From Deltaproteobacteria bacterium (GTDB taxonomy: Bacteria > Desulfobacterota > GWC2-55-46): a stretch of DNA of 45,903 nucleotides. The position numbers and the translations under genes are program-made. Below the pieces are notes generated by a model. The model was not told the DNA's origin, made no database searches, and saw only the letters and a program-made list of their open reading frames with translations. The DNA is taken from assembly GCA_016212705.1 (NCBI GenBank), contig JACREU010000012.1, positions 1 through 45,903 of the forward strand, written 5' to 3'. Below, piece by piece: positions 1-8,537 of this stretch. The stretch's first letter is position 1, and the number at the start of each line of letters is the position of its first letter.

Positions 1-59
1 AGCTTCCTTTTGGCCTCAAGCGTCCGTCCTTTTGCAATCTTCACTGTCACAACAGGCAT
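1..59 (-). CDS. 4-oxalocrotonate tautomerase family protein (5' part only)
   Basis: Only the first 19 codons are inside the window; the gene runs off the left edge. The protein begins MPVVTVKIAKGRT. After removal of Met, Pro1 would be the catalytic base and Arg11 sits at the position of the conserved arginine of 4-oxalocrotonate tautomerase, with the usual G-R pair before helix 1. Members are about 60-70 aa and tautomerise enol/keto acids; the substrate here is unknown. The ATG lies 2 nt after the stop of the upstream ABC ATPase gene, with a GAGGGGG ribosome-binding site inside that gene's end, so the two are probably cotranscribed. Family assignment rests on a short but diagnostic stretch. 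Confidence 0.75.
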   Translation of the reverse strand, partial: MPVVTVKIAKGRTLEAKRK

Positions 60-61
60 AC

Positions 62-1006
62 CTACCCCCTCGGCCTCTGGGACGGGCCGTAGTCCCTTAT
101 CTCCCTGCCGGTAAGGTTTATGAATACGTCCTCGACCGACGGTTTCTTGAGGTTCACGGATATTATCCCGGTCGAGAGCCTTTCAAATAGCCTCGGTATG
201 AACTTCTCCCCGCCCTCTACGAGCAAAGAGAGCCCGGCGTCAGTCGCCTTGGGCTTCAAGCCAAGTTTCTCCTCTATCTCGCGGAGCGCCTTCTCGTCGT
301 CCTCTGTCTTTATGTAGATGGTGTCTCCCTTGATGGCGCGTTTGAGCTCCTCAGGCCTATCGCAGGCGATTATCCTTCCGTTGTCGATGATCGCTATCCT
401 GTCGCAGGCCTCGGCCTCGTCCATGTAATGTGTCGTCATGAAGACGGTGTTGCCCTCGGTCTTTTTGAGCCTTCTTATGAACTCCCAGACGTGGCTCCGG
501 GTCTGCGGGTCGAGCCCGAGCGTCGGCTCGTCCAGAAACAATACCCTGGGCCTGTGGAGGAGGCCGCGCGCGATCTCGAGCCTCCTCTTCATCCCCCCTG
601 AGAACTTATTCACGAGGTCGCCTCCCCGGTCGCTTAAGCCGACGACGGAGAGTATCTCGTCAATGCGCGCCTCGGCGAGCCTCTTCTCCATGTTGTACAT
701 GTAGCAGTGGAATTTGAGGTTCTCGTAAGCGGTTAATTCGTTATCTAACGTTATCTCCTGGAATACGAGCCCGATGGAGGAGCGGACCCTGCCCGGCTCC
801 TTCCTGCAGTCAAAGCCGTTTACCCTGGCCGCGCCCCCGTCAAACCCGAGGAGGGTGCATAAGATATTGATGGTCGTCGTCTTCCCCGCGCCGTTCGGGC
901 CTAAAAAGCCGAAGGTCTCCCCCTCGCTCACCTCAAACGAGACTCCTCTGACGGCCTCATTCCCGTTGTACCTCTTTACGAGGTCTTTCACTTCTATGAT
1001 AGGCAT
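62..1006 (-). CDS. ABC transporter ATP-binding protein, DrrA/CcmA-like
   Basis: 314 aa. Nucleotide-binding subunit of an ABC exporter. Walker A GPNGAGKTT is near residue 37, signature FSGGMKRR near 136, Walker B LFLDEP followed by the D-loop, then the H-loop in TTHYMDEAE. The C-terminal ~90 residues end in VEDVFINLTGREI, the DUF4162-type tail of DrrA-like multidrug or polysaccharide exporters. No permease gene is visible: the next gene is a tautomerase, so the membrane partner is beyond the window or elsewhere. The ATG has little Shine-Dalgarno sequence but lies about 20 nt after an extended -10 promoter. Substrate cannot be told. Confidence 0.9.
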   Translation of the reverse strand: MPIIEVKDLVKRYNGNEAVRGVSFEVSEGETFGFLGPNGAGKTTTINILCTLLGFDGGAARVNGFDCRKEPGRVRSSIGLVFQEITLDNELTAYENLKFHCYMYNMEKRLAEARIDEILSVVGLSDRGGDLVNKFSGGMKRRLEIARGLLHRPRVLFLDEPTLGLDPQTRSHVWEFIRRLKKTEGNTVFMTTHYMDEAEACDRIAIIDNGRIIACDRPEELKRAIKGDTIYIKTEDDEKALREIEEKLGLKPKATDAGLSLLVEGGEKFIPRLFERLSTGIISVNLKKPSVEDVFINLTGREIRDYGPSQRPRG

Positions 1007-1033
1007 GGTTTTTTAAAAGAACTCAATCAGGTG

Positions 1034-1042
1034 ATTATAACA
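1034..1042 (-). promoter_or_regulatory. Extended -10 promoter for the ABC ATPase gene
   Basis: On the minus strand the sequence TGTTATAAT is a perfect extended -10 element (TGn + TATAAT) about 28 nt before the ATG. No good -35 is seen at 16-18 nt, as is common for extended -10 promoters. It lies in the 80-nt gap after phoR, so the ABC/tautomerase pair can be transcribed independently of phoBR. Confidence 0.55.
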
Positions 1043-1086
1043 TAAAGGGGCGGGTAAAAAACAAGGCCTGAAGAAGGCGCTTTAGC

Positions 1087-2109
1087 CTATCCCGCGGATT
1101 TGAGGAAGAAGCTGAAGGTGGAGCCCTTTCCGGGGGCGCTCTCTACGTGGAGCCTCCCGTTGTGCCCCTGTATGATGTGCTTTACAATGGCGAGCCCGAG
1201 GCCCGTGCCGCCCATCTCGCGCGAGCGAGCCTTGTCGACCCGGTAGAACCTCTCGAATATCCTCGGTATGTCGCCCTCCGGTATGCCTATGCCGGTATCG
1301 ACGATATCGACGCGCACGCCGCCGTCCAGCTTATGCGCCCTGACCATTACACGCCCGCCCGAGGGGGTGTACTTGATGGCGTTGTCAAGGAGGTTCACCA
1401 TCACCTGCTCGAGCCTGTCCCTGTCGCCTGAGACCTTCGGGAGCTCGCCCGTGTCCGAAGCAATGGAGATGCCCTTGTCGCGGGCCTGCTTCTCGAAGCC
1501 CTTTGTGGACGACGTGATGAGCTCGCTTAAGTCCACCGGGGCCGCTACTATCTGCATCTGGTGGGACTCAAGGCGCGAAAGGATGAGGAGGTCGTCTATG
1601 AGCCGGGCCATGCGCGTGGCGTGCCTGTCTATGACGCGGAGGAACTCCCTTAGGGTGTCCTTATCGTCCATGCCCCCGTCGAGGAGCGTTTCCGAGTACC
1701 CCTTTATGGACGCCAGAGGCGTGCGCAGTTCGTGAGAGACGTTGGCGACAAAGTCCCTTTTTATAGTCTCGACGCGTTTCTCCTCAGTGATGTCCTGGAG
1801 AAAGAGGAGCAGGCTGAACTCGCCCTTGTCCTTCAAAGGTACGATGTGCGCGTTAAAATGACTTGAGCCGTCGTTCATCTCTATGTCCGTCGAGGACCCT
1901 CCTTTTTTTTCAAGGAAGGAATCTATGGTCTTGAGTAAATTCGCGTTCACCATGATCGAGCGTATGTGCTTGCCCTCCACCCCGTTGTCGACCGGAAAGG
2001 ATTTCAGAAAGAACGTATTCGCGTAAAGGGCGACTCCGTTCTTGTCGAGCACTACTACGCCCGTCGGCATCTCTCTGGCTATCGTCTCGAGTATAAGCGT
2101 CTTTGCCAT
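1087..2109 (-). CDS. phoR: PhoR-like sensor histidine kinase without membrane segment
   Basis: 340 aa from the ATG at 2109. Partner kinase of the response regulator just upstream. A PAS domain covers about residues 10-110. HisKA follows with the phospho-accepting His126 in SHELRTP, then HATPase_c with N box (NLLDNAIKYT), G1 (DTGIGIP) and G2 (GGTGLGLAI). The frame is open upstream, but those residues are an out-of-frame reading of phoB. The chosen ATG overlaps the phoB stop as TGATG and has AGAGGA 6-11 nt upstream, so translation is coupled. Unlike E. coli PhoR, there is no transmembrane segment, so it should be cytosolic. No pst or phoU gene is nearby; the phosphate role is inferred from family and pairing. 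Confidence 0.85.
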   Translation of the reverse strand: MAKTLILETIAREMPTGVVVLDKNGVALYANTFFLKSFPVDNGVEGKHIRSIMVNANLLKTIDSFLEKKGGSSTDIEMNDGSSHFNAHIVPLKDKGEFSLLLFLQDITEEKRVETIKRDFVANVSHELRTPLASIKGYSETLLDGGMDDKDTLREFLRVIDRHATRMARLIDDLLILSRLESHQMQIVAAPVDLSELITSSTKGFEKQARDKGISIASDTGELPKVSGDRDRLEQVMVNLLDNAIKYTPSGGRVMVRAHKLDGGVRVDIVDTGIGIPEGDIPRIFERFYRVDKARSREMGGTGLGLAIVKHIIQGHNGRLHVESAPGKGSTFSFFLKSAG

Positions 2110-2807
2110 CAGTCCTCTTTGAACCTGTATCCGACGCCCCTGACCGTGTCTATGTAACGCCCCGCTTCCTTGAGCTTCTCGCGGAGCCTCCTCACGTGCG
2201 TGTCGACGGTACGGGGCGTCACAAAACAGTCCCTGCCCCACGCGCGGTCGAGTATCACGTCCCTGGATAATACCCGGCCCTTCGCGTCCACGAGCCCGAT
2301 AAGGAGCTTGAACTCGGTCGAAGAGAGCGCGACCTCCCTCCCGTTTACCTCGACCCTGTGCCTGGAATAGTCTATCAAGAGGTCCGGGAACTCCGCGACC
2401 TTGTCCGCGTCATCGGGCGCGGCCTCCGTCGCCCTTTTCAGCACGGCCTTTACGCGGAGCACCATCTCTCTCGGGCTGAACGGCTTTGTTATGTAATCCT
2501 CGGCCCCGAGCTCGAAGCCGACTATCTTGTCGACCTCCTCGCCCTTGGCCGTGAGCATTATGACCGGGATGCGCGCGGTCTCCTCTTTTGACTTGAGCCT
2601 CCTCAAGACCTCGGTCCCCTCCATGTCAGGGAGCATGATGTCGAGCAGGATGAGGTCGGGCTTTTTCGACCTCGCCATATCTATCGCCTCGGGGCCGTCC
2701 TTGGCGAGCAGTACCCTGAACCCCGCCTTCTTGAGGTTATAGTCGAGAAGGTGGAGTATGTCCGGCTCGTCGTCGACGACGAGTATGAAGGCCTCACCCC
2801 TCGTCAT
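2109..2807 (-). CDS. phoB: PhoB-like OmpR-family response regulator
   Basis: 232 aa. Receiver domain with acidic pair VDDE, phosphorylation site Asp56 in LLDIMLPDM and the KPF lysine motif, then a C-terminal winged helix with the usual TVDTHVRRLREKL recognition-helix region and a GVGYRF end. Length and layout match PhoB. It overlaps the end of arsC by 14 nt, has AAGGGG upstream of its ATG inside arsC, and overlaps phoR by one base, so arsC-phoB-phoR form one translationally coupled unit. It probably regulates phosphate-responsive genes; the exact regulon cannot be seen. Confidence 0.88.
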   Translation of the reverse strand: MTRGEAFILVVDDEPDILHLLDYNLKKAGFRVLLAKDGPEAIDMARSKKPDLILLDIMLPDMEGTEVLRRLKSKEETARIPVIMLTAKGEEVDKIVGFELGAEDYITKPFSPREMVLRVKAVLKRATEAAPDDADKVAEFPDLLIDYSRHRVEVNGREVALSSTEFKLLIGLVDAKGRVLSRDVILDRAWGRDCFVTPRTVDTHVRRLREKLKEAGRYIDTVRGVGYRFKED

Positions 2808-3210
2808 CTATAAGCCCCTTTACCCGCTCCCCGATGGAATCCCTGACCATCTGCATGAACCCCCAGGGCCTGCCGAGGGGGTCCGGCACCTTCCAGTCGA
2901 ATTTTTTCCCGTCAAACGATGCCGGGCAGAGCGTGTCCGCCGATGCGCACCCGAGCGTAACGACTATATCGGCCCACTCTATCTCCTCTCTCGTTAGCTG
3001 ATCGGAGGCGTGTCCGGAGATGTCAATGCCTATCTCCTTCATCGCGTCAATCGTGTAGCTGTTGACGATGCCCGCGGCTGAAGTGCCCGCGCTCCTCGCC
3101 TCTATCTTGCCCTTTCCGAAGCAGTTCGCGAACCCCTCGGCCATCTGGGACCGGCAGGTGTTGCCTACGCAGACAAACAGCACTTTCTTAAGACGCCTTG
3201 CGTGTCCCAT
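2794..3210 (-). CDS. arsC: Thioredoxin-type arsenate reductase (LMW-PTP fold)
   Basis: 138 aa. The N-terminal phosphatase loop CVGNTCRS gives a CX5R motif (Cys14...Arg20). A second redox pair Cys88/Cys95 in TLGCASADTLCP has the spacing of B. subtilis ArsC Cys82/Cys89, and Asp110 in VPDP is the general acid. Together these indicate reduction of arsenate to arsenite with thioredoxin as reductant, rather than a plain protein tyrosine phosphatase. GCGAGG precedes the ATG. It overlaps phoB by 14 nt; no arsR, acr3 or arsB is visible. The link to the phosphate two-component genes is plausible because arsenate enters cells as a phosphate analogue. Confidence 0.85.
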   Translation of the reverse strand: MGHARRLKKVLFVCVGNTCRSQMAEGFANCFGKGKIEARSAGTSAAGIVNSYTIDAMKEIGIDISGHASDQLTREEIEWADIVVTLGCASADTLCPASFDGKKFDWKVPDPLGRPWGFMQMVRDSIGERVKGLIDDEG

Positions 3211-3235
3211 CTTTCAACCTCGCCATTGCATGAAT

Positions 3236-3265
3236 AAAAAAACCGGCCTCTTTTTCAAAGGCCGG
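3236..3265 (-). terminator. Rho-independent terminator after nfnB
   Basis: Minus-strand stem CCGGCC / GGCCGG with an 11-nt loop, followed directly by seven T residues. It lies about 20 nt after the nfnB stop and 26 nt before the arsC start, and ends the nfnAB transcript. Confidence 0.8.
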
Positions 3266-3284
3266 CCTCGTGATGCCCATCCTG

Positions 3285-4703
3285 TCACCATATGCCCGTT
3301 CTCATGTACTCGTCCATCGAGTCGGCGGCGCGCCTGCCGTCTCCCATGGCGAGTATGACGGTCGCGCCCCCGCGGACGATGTCGCCTCCCGAAAAAACGC
3401 CTTGCTTGGACGTCCTGCCGTTATCCGGGTTCACCGTGATATTCCCCCACTTGTTCACCTTTATATCAGGGGTGGTCTGCGGTATAAGCGGGTTCGCCCC
3501 GTTTCCTATGGCGATTATCGCAACATCCGCCTCTATCGTGAACTCCGAGCCCTTCATCTCCACGGGCCTTCTTCTGCCTGACTCGTCCGGCTCTCCGAGC
3601 TCCATCCTCACGCACTCGAGCGCCTTGAGCCGCCCCTCGTGGTCGCCGATGAACTTCTTCGGGTTGGTGAGGAGCTGGAACCTCAACCCCTCTTCTTCGC
3701 CGTGGTGGACCTCCTCGACCCTCGCCGGGAGCTCCTCCCTCGACCTCCTGTATACGATCGAGACCTCCTCGGGGCATAACCTTAAGGCCGTCCTCGCCGA
3801 ATCCATGGCGGTGTTCCCGCCGCCTATGACGACGACCTTCCTGCCGCGTATTACCGGCGTGTCGTACTCCGGGAACTGGTACGCCTTCATAAGGTTCACG
3901 CGGGTTAAGTATTCGTTCGCCGAGTATACGCCTGAGAGGTTCTCTCCGGGTATGTTCATGAAGTTCGGGAGCCCGGCGCCGGAGCCGACGAATACGGCGC
4001 CGTAACCGTCGGCAAGGAGTTCGTCGATCGTCTCGAGCTTGCCGACGACGGCGTTAAGGATTATCTCTACACCCATGCGCCTCAAATACTCGACCTCTGA
4101 CTGGACTATCTTCTTGGGGAGCCTGAACTCCGGTATGCCGTACATGAGGACGCCTCCGGGCGTGTGGAGCGCCTCGAAGACCGTTACCTTGTGCCCTTTC
4201 TTGACGAGGTCGCCCGCGACCGTGAGGCCGGCCGGACCGGCGCCGACGACAGCGGCCTTTTTGCCGGTCCACTTAGGTATGCTGGGTATAGTTATCTCGC
4301 CGTGTTCCCGTTCGTAGTCGGCCGCGAACCTCTCAAGCCTGCCGATGGAGACCGCGTCGGACTTTTTGCCTATGACGCAGACCTTCTCGCACTGGTCTTC
4401 CTGCGGGCAGACCCTGCCACATACCGCCGGGAGCCCGTTAGTCTCCTTGAGCTTGTGCGCCGCCTCGATGAACTTGCCCTCTGATATGAGGCGTATGAAC
4501 CAGGGTATGTCGATGTTCACGGGGCATCCGCCGACGCAGAGCGGTTTCTTGCACTGTATGCACCTCTTCGCCTCCGCGATCGCCTGCTCCGGGGTGAAGC
4601 CGTACGGGACCTCGTAGAAGTTCCTGACCCTCTCGCGCGGCTCCTGCTCGGACATCGTCTGCCTGGGTATCTTCATCCGCCCTTTTGTCTCGTTCGCGTC
4701 CAT
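3285..4703 (-). CDS. nfnB: NfnB / GltD-like NADPH flavoprotein subunit (SudA-type)
   Basis: 472 aa. The N-terminal Fe-S domain has two cysteine groups (Cys48, 51, 56, 60 and Cys95, 99, 105, 109). An FAD-binding Rossmann motif GAGPAG follows near residue 154, then an NADPH-binding motif GGGNTAMD near 294. This is the family of the glutamate synthase small subunit. With an FNR-like partner gene upstream and no glutamate synthase large subunit, the pair matches NfnAB, the bifurcating NADH-dependent ferredoxin:NADP+ oxidoreductase, also described as sulfide dehydrogenase SudAB. GAAGGAG lies 10 nt before the ATG. The 173-nt gap to nfnA holds two copies of a dispersed repeat. Function is inferred from pairing. 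Confidence 0.85.
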   Translation of the reverse strand: MDANETKGRMKIPRQTMSEQEPRERVRNFYEVPYGFTPEQAIAEAKRCIQCKKPLCVGGCPVNIDIPWFIRLISEGKFIEAAHKLKETNGLPAVCGRVCPQEDQCEKVCVIGKKSDAVSIGRLERFAADYEREHGEITIPSIPKWTGKKAAVVGAGPAGLTVAGDLVKKGHKVTVFEALHTPGGVLMYGIPEFRLPKKIVQSEVEYLRRMGVEIILNAVVGKLETIDELLADGYGAVFVGSGAGLPNFMNIPGENLSGVYSANEYLTRVNLMKAYQFPEYDTPVIRGRKVVVIGGGNTAMDSARTALRLCPEEVSIVYRRSREELPARVEEVHHGEEEGLRFQLLTNPKKFIGDHEGRLKALECVRMELGEPDESGRRRPVEMKGSEFTIEADVAIIAIGNGANPLIPQTTPDIKVNKWGNITVNPDNGRTSKQGVFSGGDIVRGGATVILAMGDGRRAADSMDEYMRTGIW

Positions 4704-4741
4704 CGCAGTTGCGCTCCTTCTATCTGAAAAATGAAATTTTA

Positions 4742-4780
4742 GGCCGTCTTTAAAAATTAGACATTTTTTCTGAGATCAAG
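4742..4780. repeat. Dispersed palindromic repeat, copy 1
   Basis: Plus-strand GGCCGTCTTTAAAAATTAG followed by ACATTTTTTCTGAGATC. It shares the GGC-N3-CT-TAAAAATT core and the ATTTTT-CTGA end with the copies at 12986, 17253 and 38416. It lies upstream of nfnB, inside the nfnA-nfnB gap. This is the most divergent copy. Confidence 0.55.
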
Positions 4781-4839
4781 GAAGGGCGGAAATAAAAAAC
4801 GGAGCATATATGTTCATATGTGAGCATTTTTATTTACGA

Positions 4840-4876
4840 CCTGACACAGAGATCAGGAAAAAGGTTAATTTTTAGC
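4840..4876. repeat. Dispersed palindromic repeat, copy 2
   Basis: On the minus strand it reads GCTAAAAATTAACC then TTTTTCCTGATCTCTG, starting directly after the TAA stop of nfnA. The same TTTTTCCTGATCTCTG block follows envC at 13003-13018. It can also fold through a CCTGA/TCAGG pairing but lacks a clean T-tract, so it is not a convincing terminator. Confidence 0.65.
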
Positions 4877-5734
4877 TTATTTACACTCTCTTTCGTAACA
4901 CTTGGTGCCCTCATGGTAGGTGAACTCCTCCATCGCGGCCTTCTCTTCTTTTATATAGCTCCTGTTCCTCATCATGAGCTCGTCGTAGTCGACCTCGTGT
5001 CCGTTGAACTCGGGGCCGTCGACGCATACGAACTGGTTCTTTCCGCCTATCGTCACCCTGCACGCGCCGCACATGCCGGTGCCGTCGACCATGATGGGGT
5101 TAAGACTGACGACCGTCAGCAAGCCGTAAGGCCTCGTGACGTTGGCCACAGCCCTCATCATCGGGACCGGGCCTATGCCCACGACGCACCCTATCTTCAT
5201 CCCCTCGTCTATGAAATTCTGGAGCACCTGCGTGACGAACCCGTGGTGGCCGTAGCTCCCGTCGTCCGTCGTTATGTGAAGCTCGGTGCTCGCCTCCCTC
5301 ATCTCGTTTTCGAGTATGAGGAGCCCCTTGTTTCTGGCGCCTATGATGGAGACGACCTTATTGCCCGCCTCCTTCATGGCCTTGGCTATGGGGAGCACCG
5401 GGGCCGTGCCTATGCCGCCGCCGACGCAAACGACTATGCCGAAGTCCTCTATGTGAGTGGGCTTGCCCAGAGGCCCTACGACGTCGAGAATGGAATCCCC
5501 CACCACCATGTCGCCGAGCATCGCCGTCGATTTGCCTACCTCCTGGGCGATTATCGTGATCGTCCCCGCCTTGTCGTCAGACCCGACTATCGTAAGGGGT
5601 ATCCTCTCGCCCATCTCGTTCAATCTCAGGACCACGAACTGCCCGGCGCGCCTCTTCCTGGCTATGAGCGGGGCCTTTATCTTGTACTGGTAGACAGTGT
5701 GGGCAAGCTCGGCCTTCTCGACGATCTCGTACAT
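4877..5734 (-). CDS. nfnA: NfnA-like FAD/2Fe-2S/NAD-binding subunit (SudB-type)
   Basis: 285 aa. Ferredoxin-NADP reductase fold: an FAD-binding barrel with RRAGQFVVLRL and RIPLTI (residues 28-50), an NAD-binding motif VGGGIGTAPV (104-113), and a C-terminal 2Fe-2S site (Cys222, Cys225, Cys237) in MCGACRV and FVCVDGPEF. The same fold serves dihydroorotate dehydrogenase PyrK, but the downstream GltD-like gene points to NfnA. In that complex this subunit takes NADH electrons to the bifurcating flavin in NfnB. AAGGAG precedes the ATG at good spacing, and a TTGCCA-17-TATATA promoter lies upstream. Confidence 0.85.
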   Translation of the reverse strand: MYEIVEKAELAHTVYQYKIKAPLIARKRRAGQFVVLRLNEMGERIPLTIVGSDDKAGTITIIAQEVGKSTAMLGDMVVGDSILDVVGPLGKPTHIEDFGIVVCVGGGIGTAPVLPIAKAMKEAGNKVVSIIGARNKGLLILENEMREASTELHITTDDGSYGHHGFVTQVLQNFIDEGMKIGCVVGIGPVPMMRAVANVTRPYGLLTVVSLNPIMVDGTGMCGACRVTIGGKNQFVCVDGPEFNGHEVDYDELMMRNRSYIKEEKAAMEEFTYHEGTKCYERECK

Positions 5735-5792
5735 ATCTGTACTCCTTTTTGCTTTTACGCAGGAAAGCAGTTTGTATGGCGCGGACGGATAA

Positions 5793-5821
5793 TATATATC
5801 AAAACCGCCTAGTTATGGCAA
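5793..5821 (-). promoter_or_regulatory. Sigma-70-type promoter for nfnAB
   Basis: Minus strand -35 TTGCCA (5816-5821), 17-nt spacer, -10 TATATA (5793-5798). Expected transcription start near 5786, about 50 nt before the nfnA ATG. It sits in the short gap after tlyA. Confidence 0.55.
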
Positions 5822-5828
5822 CCATTTT

Positions 5829-6566
5829 TCATTTTACAAGCCATACCCAGAACTCCCTGTTGCCTTTCGTGCCGGTTATCGATGACTGGGCCTCTCCCGC
5901 GACCCTGAACCCGAGATCCAGGGCGAACGCCTTTATCTTATCCACGACCTCGCGGTGTATGGCCTCATCGCGCACTATCCCGCCCTTGCCCACCCTCCCC
6001 TTGCCCGCTTCGAACTGGGGCTTTACGAGGGCGAGCACGGTCCCGTTTTCCCTTACAAGCCCCTCTGCCTTGGGCAGTACCTTCTCAAGGGAAATGAAGG
6101 ATACGTCTATTACGGCCATGTCGATAGGGTCGGTAATGAGGGCAAGGTCGAAGTGCCTGATATTGTAGCCTTCGAGGACGACGACCCTGGGGTCGTTTCT
6201 CAGATGGCAGTCGAGGAGGGATTTGCCTACGTCTATGGCGTAGACTTTTTTCGCCCCCCTTTTAAGGACGCAGTCGGTGAAGCCGCCGGTGGACGAACCG
6301 ATGTCGACTATGGTAAGGCCTTCAACGCATATATTGAAGGCCTCAAGAGCGCCTGAGAGCTTCACGCCGCCCCTGCCTACGAACGGCAACCCTGCCTTTA
6401 CTTCTATTACGCTCTCTCTTTTCACCTCGCGACCGGGCTTGTCGACGACCGCGCCGTCGACGAGGACGGACCCGGCCATGATGAGCGCCTGGGACTTCTC
6501 CCTCGTGGGCGCGAGCCCTTTTTCAACGAGGAGAGTGTCTATCCTTGTCTTTTCCGTCTTTGCCAA
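5829..6566 (-). CDS. tlyA: TlyA family rRNA (cytidine-2'-O)-methyltransferase
   Basis: 245 aa with a TTG start. The N-terminal S4 RNA-binding domain (RIDTLLVEKG... SVLVDGAVVDKPG) is followed by an FtsJ-type methyltransferase with the SAM motif VDIGSSTGGFTDC and the VKPQFE segment. The family 2'-O-methylates 16S and 23S rRNA cytidines; some members were first described as haemolysins. The TTG lies 5 nt after the dxs stop, and no ATG occurs before the S4 core, so TTG is preferred. It closes the ispA-dxs-tlyA isoprenoid operon, an arrangement common in Gram-negative and Gram-positive bacteria. Confidence 0.88.
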   Translation of the reverse strand: MAKTEKTRIDTLLVEKGLAPTREKSQALIMAGSVLVDGAVVDKPGREVKRESVIEVKAGLPFVGRGGVKLSGALEAFNICVEGLTIVDIGSSTGGFTDCVLKRGAKKVYAIDVGKSLLDCHLRNDPRVVVLEGYNIRHFDLALITDPIDMAVIDVSFISLEKVLPKAEGLVRENGTVLALVKPQFEAGKGRVGKGGIVRDEAIHREVVDKIKAFALDLGFRVAGEAQSSITGTKGNREFWVWLVK

Positions 6567-6571
6567 TTATT

Positions 6572-8464
6572 TTAAAAGGCGAGCTTTATGGTGTTCGGCC
6601 TGTCCTTGACGAGCGAGCGCGCCGCGGCCTCTATGCCGGCGGAATTGAGGCCTATCCTTGACCTGAGCTCCTCCTGCGTGCCGTGCTCTATGAACTCGTC
6701 CGGCACTCCGAGACGCCTGACCGGGACCGAGACCCCGCGCTCTTCGAGCAGTTCAAGTACCGCGCTTCCGAACCCGCCCTGGAGCGCGTTCTCCTCGACC
6801 GTCAGGAGCGCGCCGGATGACGCGGCCTTCAGTATCGCCTCTTCGTCAAGCGGCTTTGCGAACCGCGCGTTAATAAGCCCGGCCCGTATGCCCTCCCTGT
6901 TGAGCTTCTCCACCGCCTCCATCGCCGGGCCTACCATCGTCCCGATGGCGATGACCGTAAGGGCAGAGCCTGGTTTAAGCACCTCGGCCTTTCCCGGAGG
7001 GATGGTCCTCAAGGGTCCGGTCGTGTCCACCCCGGTGCACGAGCCCCTGGGATACCTTATGGCCGTCGGCCTCCCGTAGCTTACGGCGGAGTACAAGAGG
7101 TGCCTTAGCTCGTCCTCGTCCCTGGGGGCGGCCACTATCATGTTCGGTATGTGGCGTAAGTAAGAGATATCGAAGAGCCCGTGGTGCGTCGGGCCGTCCT
7201 GGCCGACGATACCGGCCCTGTCTATCGCGATGACCACGGGGAGGTTCTGGAGCGCGACGTCGTGGAAGACCTCGTCGTAGGCCCTCTGGAGAAAGGTCGA
7301 GTAAATAGCCGTCACCGGCACGTACCCTTCCTTGGCGAGCCCGGCCGCGAACGTGAGCGCGTGCTGTTCGGCTATGCCGACATCGAAGAACCTCTCAGGG
7401 TATCTTTCGGCGAACCTCGATAGCCCGGTGCCTTCGGGCATCGCGGCTGTGATGGCGACGACCCTCGCGTCCTTCTCCGCGACCTCCAGGAGCGCGGAGC
7501 TGAATACGCCCGTGTAAGAGGGCTTGGACCTGGACTTTGGCTTTCCGGTCTCTATCACGAAAGGCCCGATCCCGTGGAACGTCGCCGGGTCTTCCTCGGC
7601 GTATGAGTACCCCTTGCCCTTCTTCGTAAGCACATGGAGGAGGACCGGGCCCTTAAGCTCGTTTATGTCGGTAAGCGCGGTTATGAGCGCCTCCGTGTCA
7701 TGGCCGTCGACCGGGCCTATGTAGTGGAAGCCGAGCCCCTCGAACAACATGCCCGGCGTAAGCAATGTAATAAGCGAGTCCTCGGCCCTCTTGGCTATGC
7801 CTATTAGCCTGTCGCCTATCCTCGGTATCGATTTTATGAAAGACTCGACCTCTAACTTGAGCTTGTTGGCGAAGCGTCCGGTTATCTTCTGGCTCAAAAA
7901 TGTCGAAAGGGCGCCGACGTTCTTCGATATCGACATCTCGTTGTCGTTCAGCACTACTACGATGTCTTTTTTGAGGTGCCCGGCCTGGTTCAAGCCTTCG
8001 AACGCCAGCCCGGCGGTCAAAGACCCGTCGCCGATGACGGCTACGACCCTGTTTCTCTTGCCTTCGAGGTCGCGGGCCGCGGCCATGCCGAGCGCGGCGG
8101 ATATGGAGGTGGAAGAGTGGCCGACGCCGAAGGCGTCGAATACCGATTCAGAGGGTTTAGGAAAGCCGCTTATCCCGCCGGACTGCCTCAGGGTGGGGAA
8201 TTCCCGCCTCCTGCCGGTTAGTATCTTGTGGGCGTAGGCCTGGTGTCCGACGTCCCATATTATCTTGTCAGACGGGGGGTCGAGCACATAGTGGAGGGCG
8301 ATCGTGAGCTCGACCGCGCCGAGAGACGACGCGAGGTGCCCGCCTTTTTCAGAGACCGTCTCCAGGATGAGCTCCCTTATTTCCGTTGCGAGTATCGGGA
8401 GCCTCTCGCGCTCGACGCGCTTTAAGTCCGCCGGCGTATCTATCTTTTCAAGGAGCTTTACCAT
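6572..8464 (-). CDS. dxs: 1-deoxy-D-xylulose-5-phosphate synthase
   Basis: 630 aa from the ATG at 8464. Thiamine-diphosphate enzyme that condenses pyruvate and glyceraldehyde 3-phosphate, the first step of the MEP isoprenoid pathway. Visible features are the [20 protein letters not shown] start, GDGSLTAG...NDNEMSIS thiamine-diphosphate-binding region, and [18 protein letters not shown] in the pyrimidine domain. The frame is open 22 codons further up (to 8530), but alignment with the usual N-terminus ([12 protein letters not shown]...LP.LA.EIR) supports the inner ATG. It lies 73 nt after ispA and 5 nt before tlyA. Confidence 0.93.
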   Translation of the reverse strand: MVKLLEKIDTPADLKRVERERLPILATEIRELILETVSEKGGHLASSLGAVELTIALHYVLDPPSDKIIWDVGHQAYAHKILTGRRREFPTLRQSGGISGFPKPSESVFDAFGVGHSSTSISAALGMAAARDLEGKRNRVVAVIGDGSLTAGLAFEGLNQAGHLKKDIVVVLNDNEMSISKNVGALSTFLSQKITGRFANKLKLEVESFIKSIPRIGDRLIGIAKRAEDSLITLLTPGMLFEGLGFHYIGPVDGHDTEALITALTDINELKGPVLLHVLTKKGKGYSYAEEDPATFHGIGPFVIETGKPKSRSKPSYTGVFSSALLEVAEKDARVVAITAAMPEGTGLSRFAERYPERFFDVGIAEQHALTFAAGLAKEGYVPVTAIYSTFLQRAYDEVFHDVALQNLPVVIAIDRAGIVGQDGPTHHGLFDISYLRHIPNMIVAAPRDEDELRHLLYSAVSYGRPTAIRYPRGSCTGVDTTGPLRTIPPGKAEVLKPGSALTVIAIGTMVGPAMEAVEKLNREGIRAGLINARFAKPLDEEAILKAASSGALLTVEENALQGGFGSAVLELLEERGVSVPVRRLGVPDEFIEHGTQEELRSRIGLNSAGIEAAARSLVKDRPNTIKLAF

Positions 8465-8537
8465 CGCACGCCTTTTACACTCAAATGTTGAAAAATACGA
8501 CCTGGACCGCAAACGGAAGGGCGCCTTCAATCCCCTT

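Noticed and set aside
2110-2241. 44-codon N-terminal extension of the phoR-like kinase
   Set aside because: Arg/Gly-rich reading in the wrong frame of phoB; the ATG at 2109 has a ribosome-binding site and TGATG coupling.
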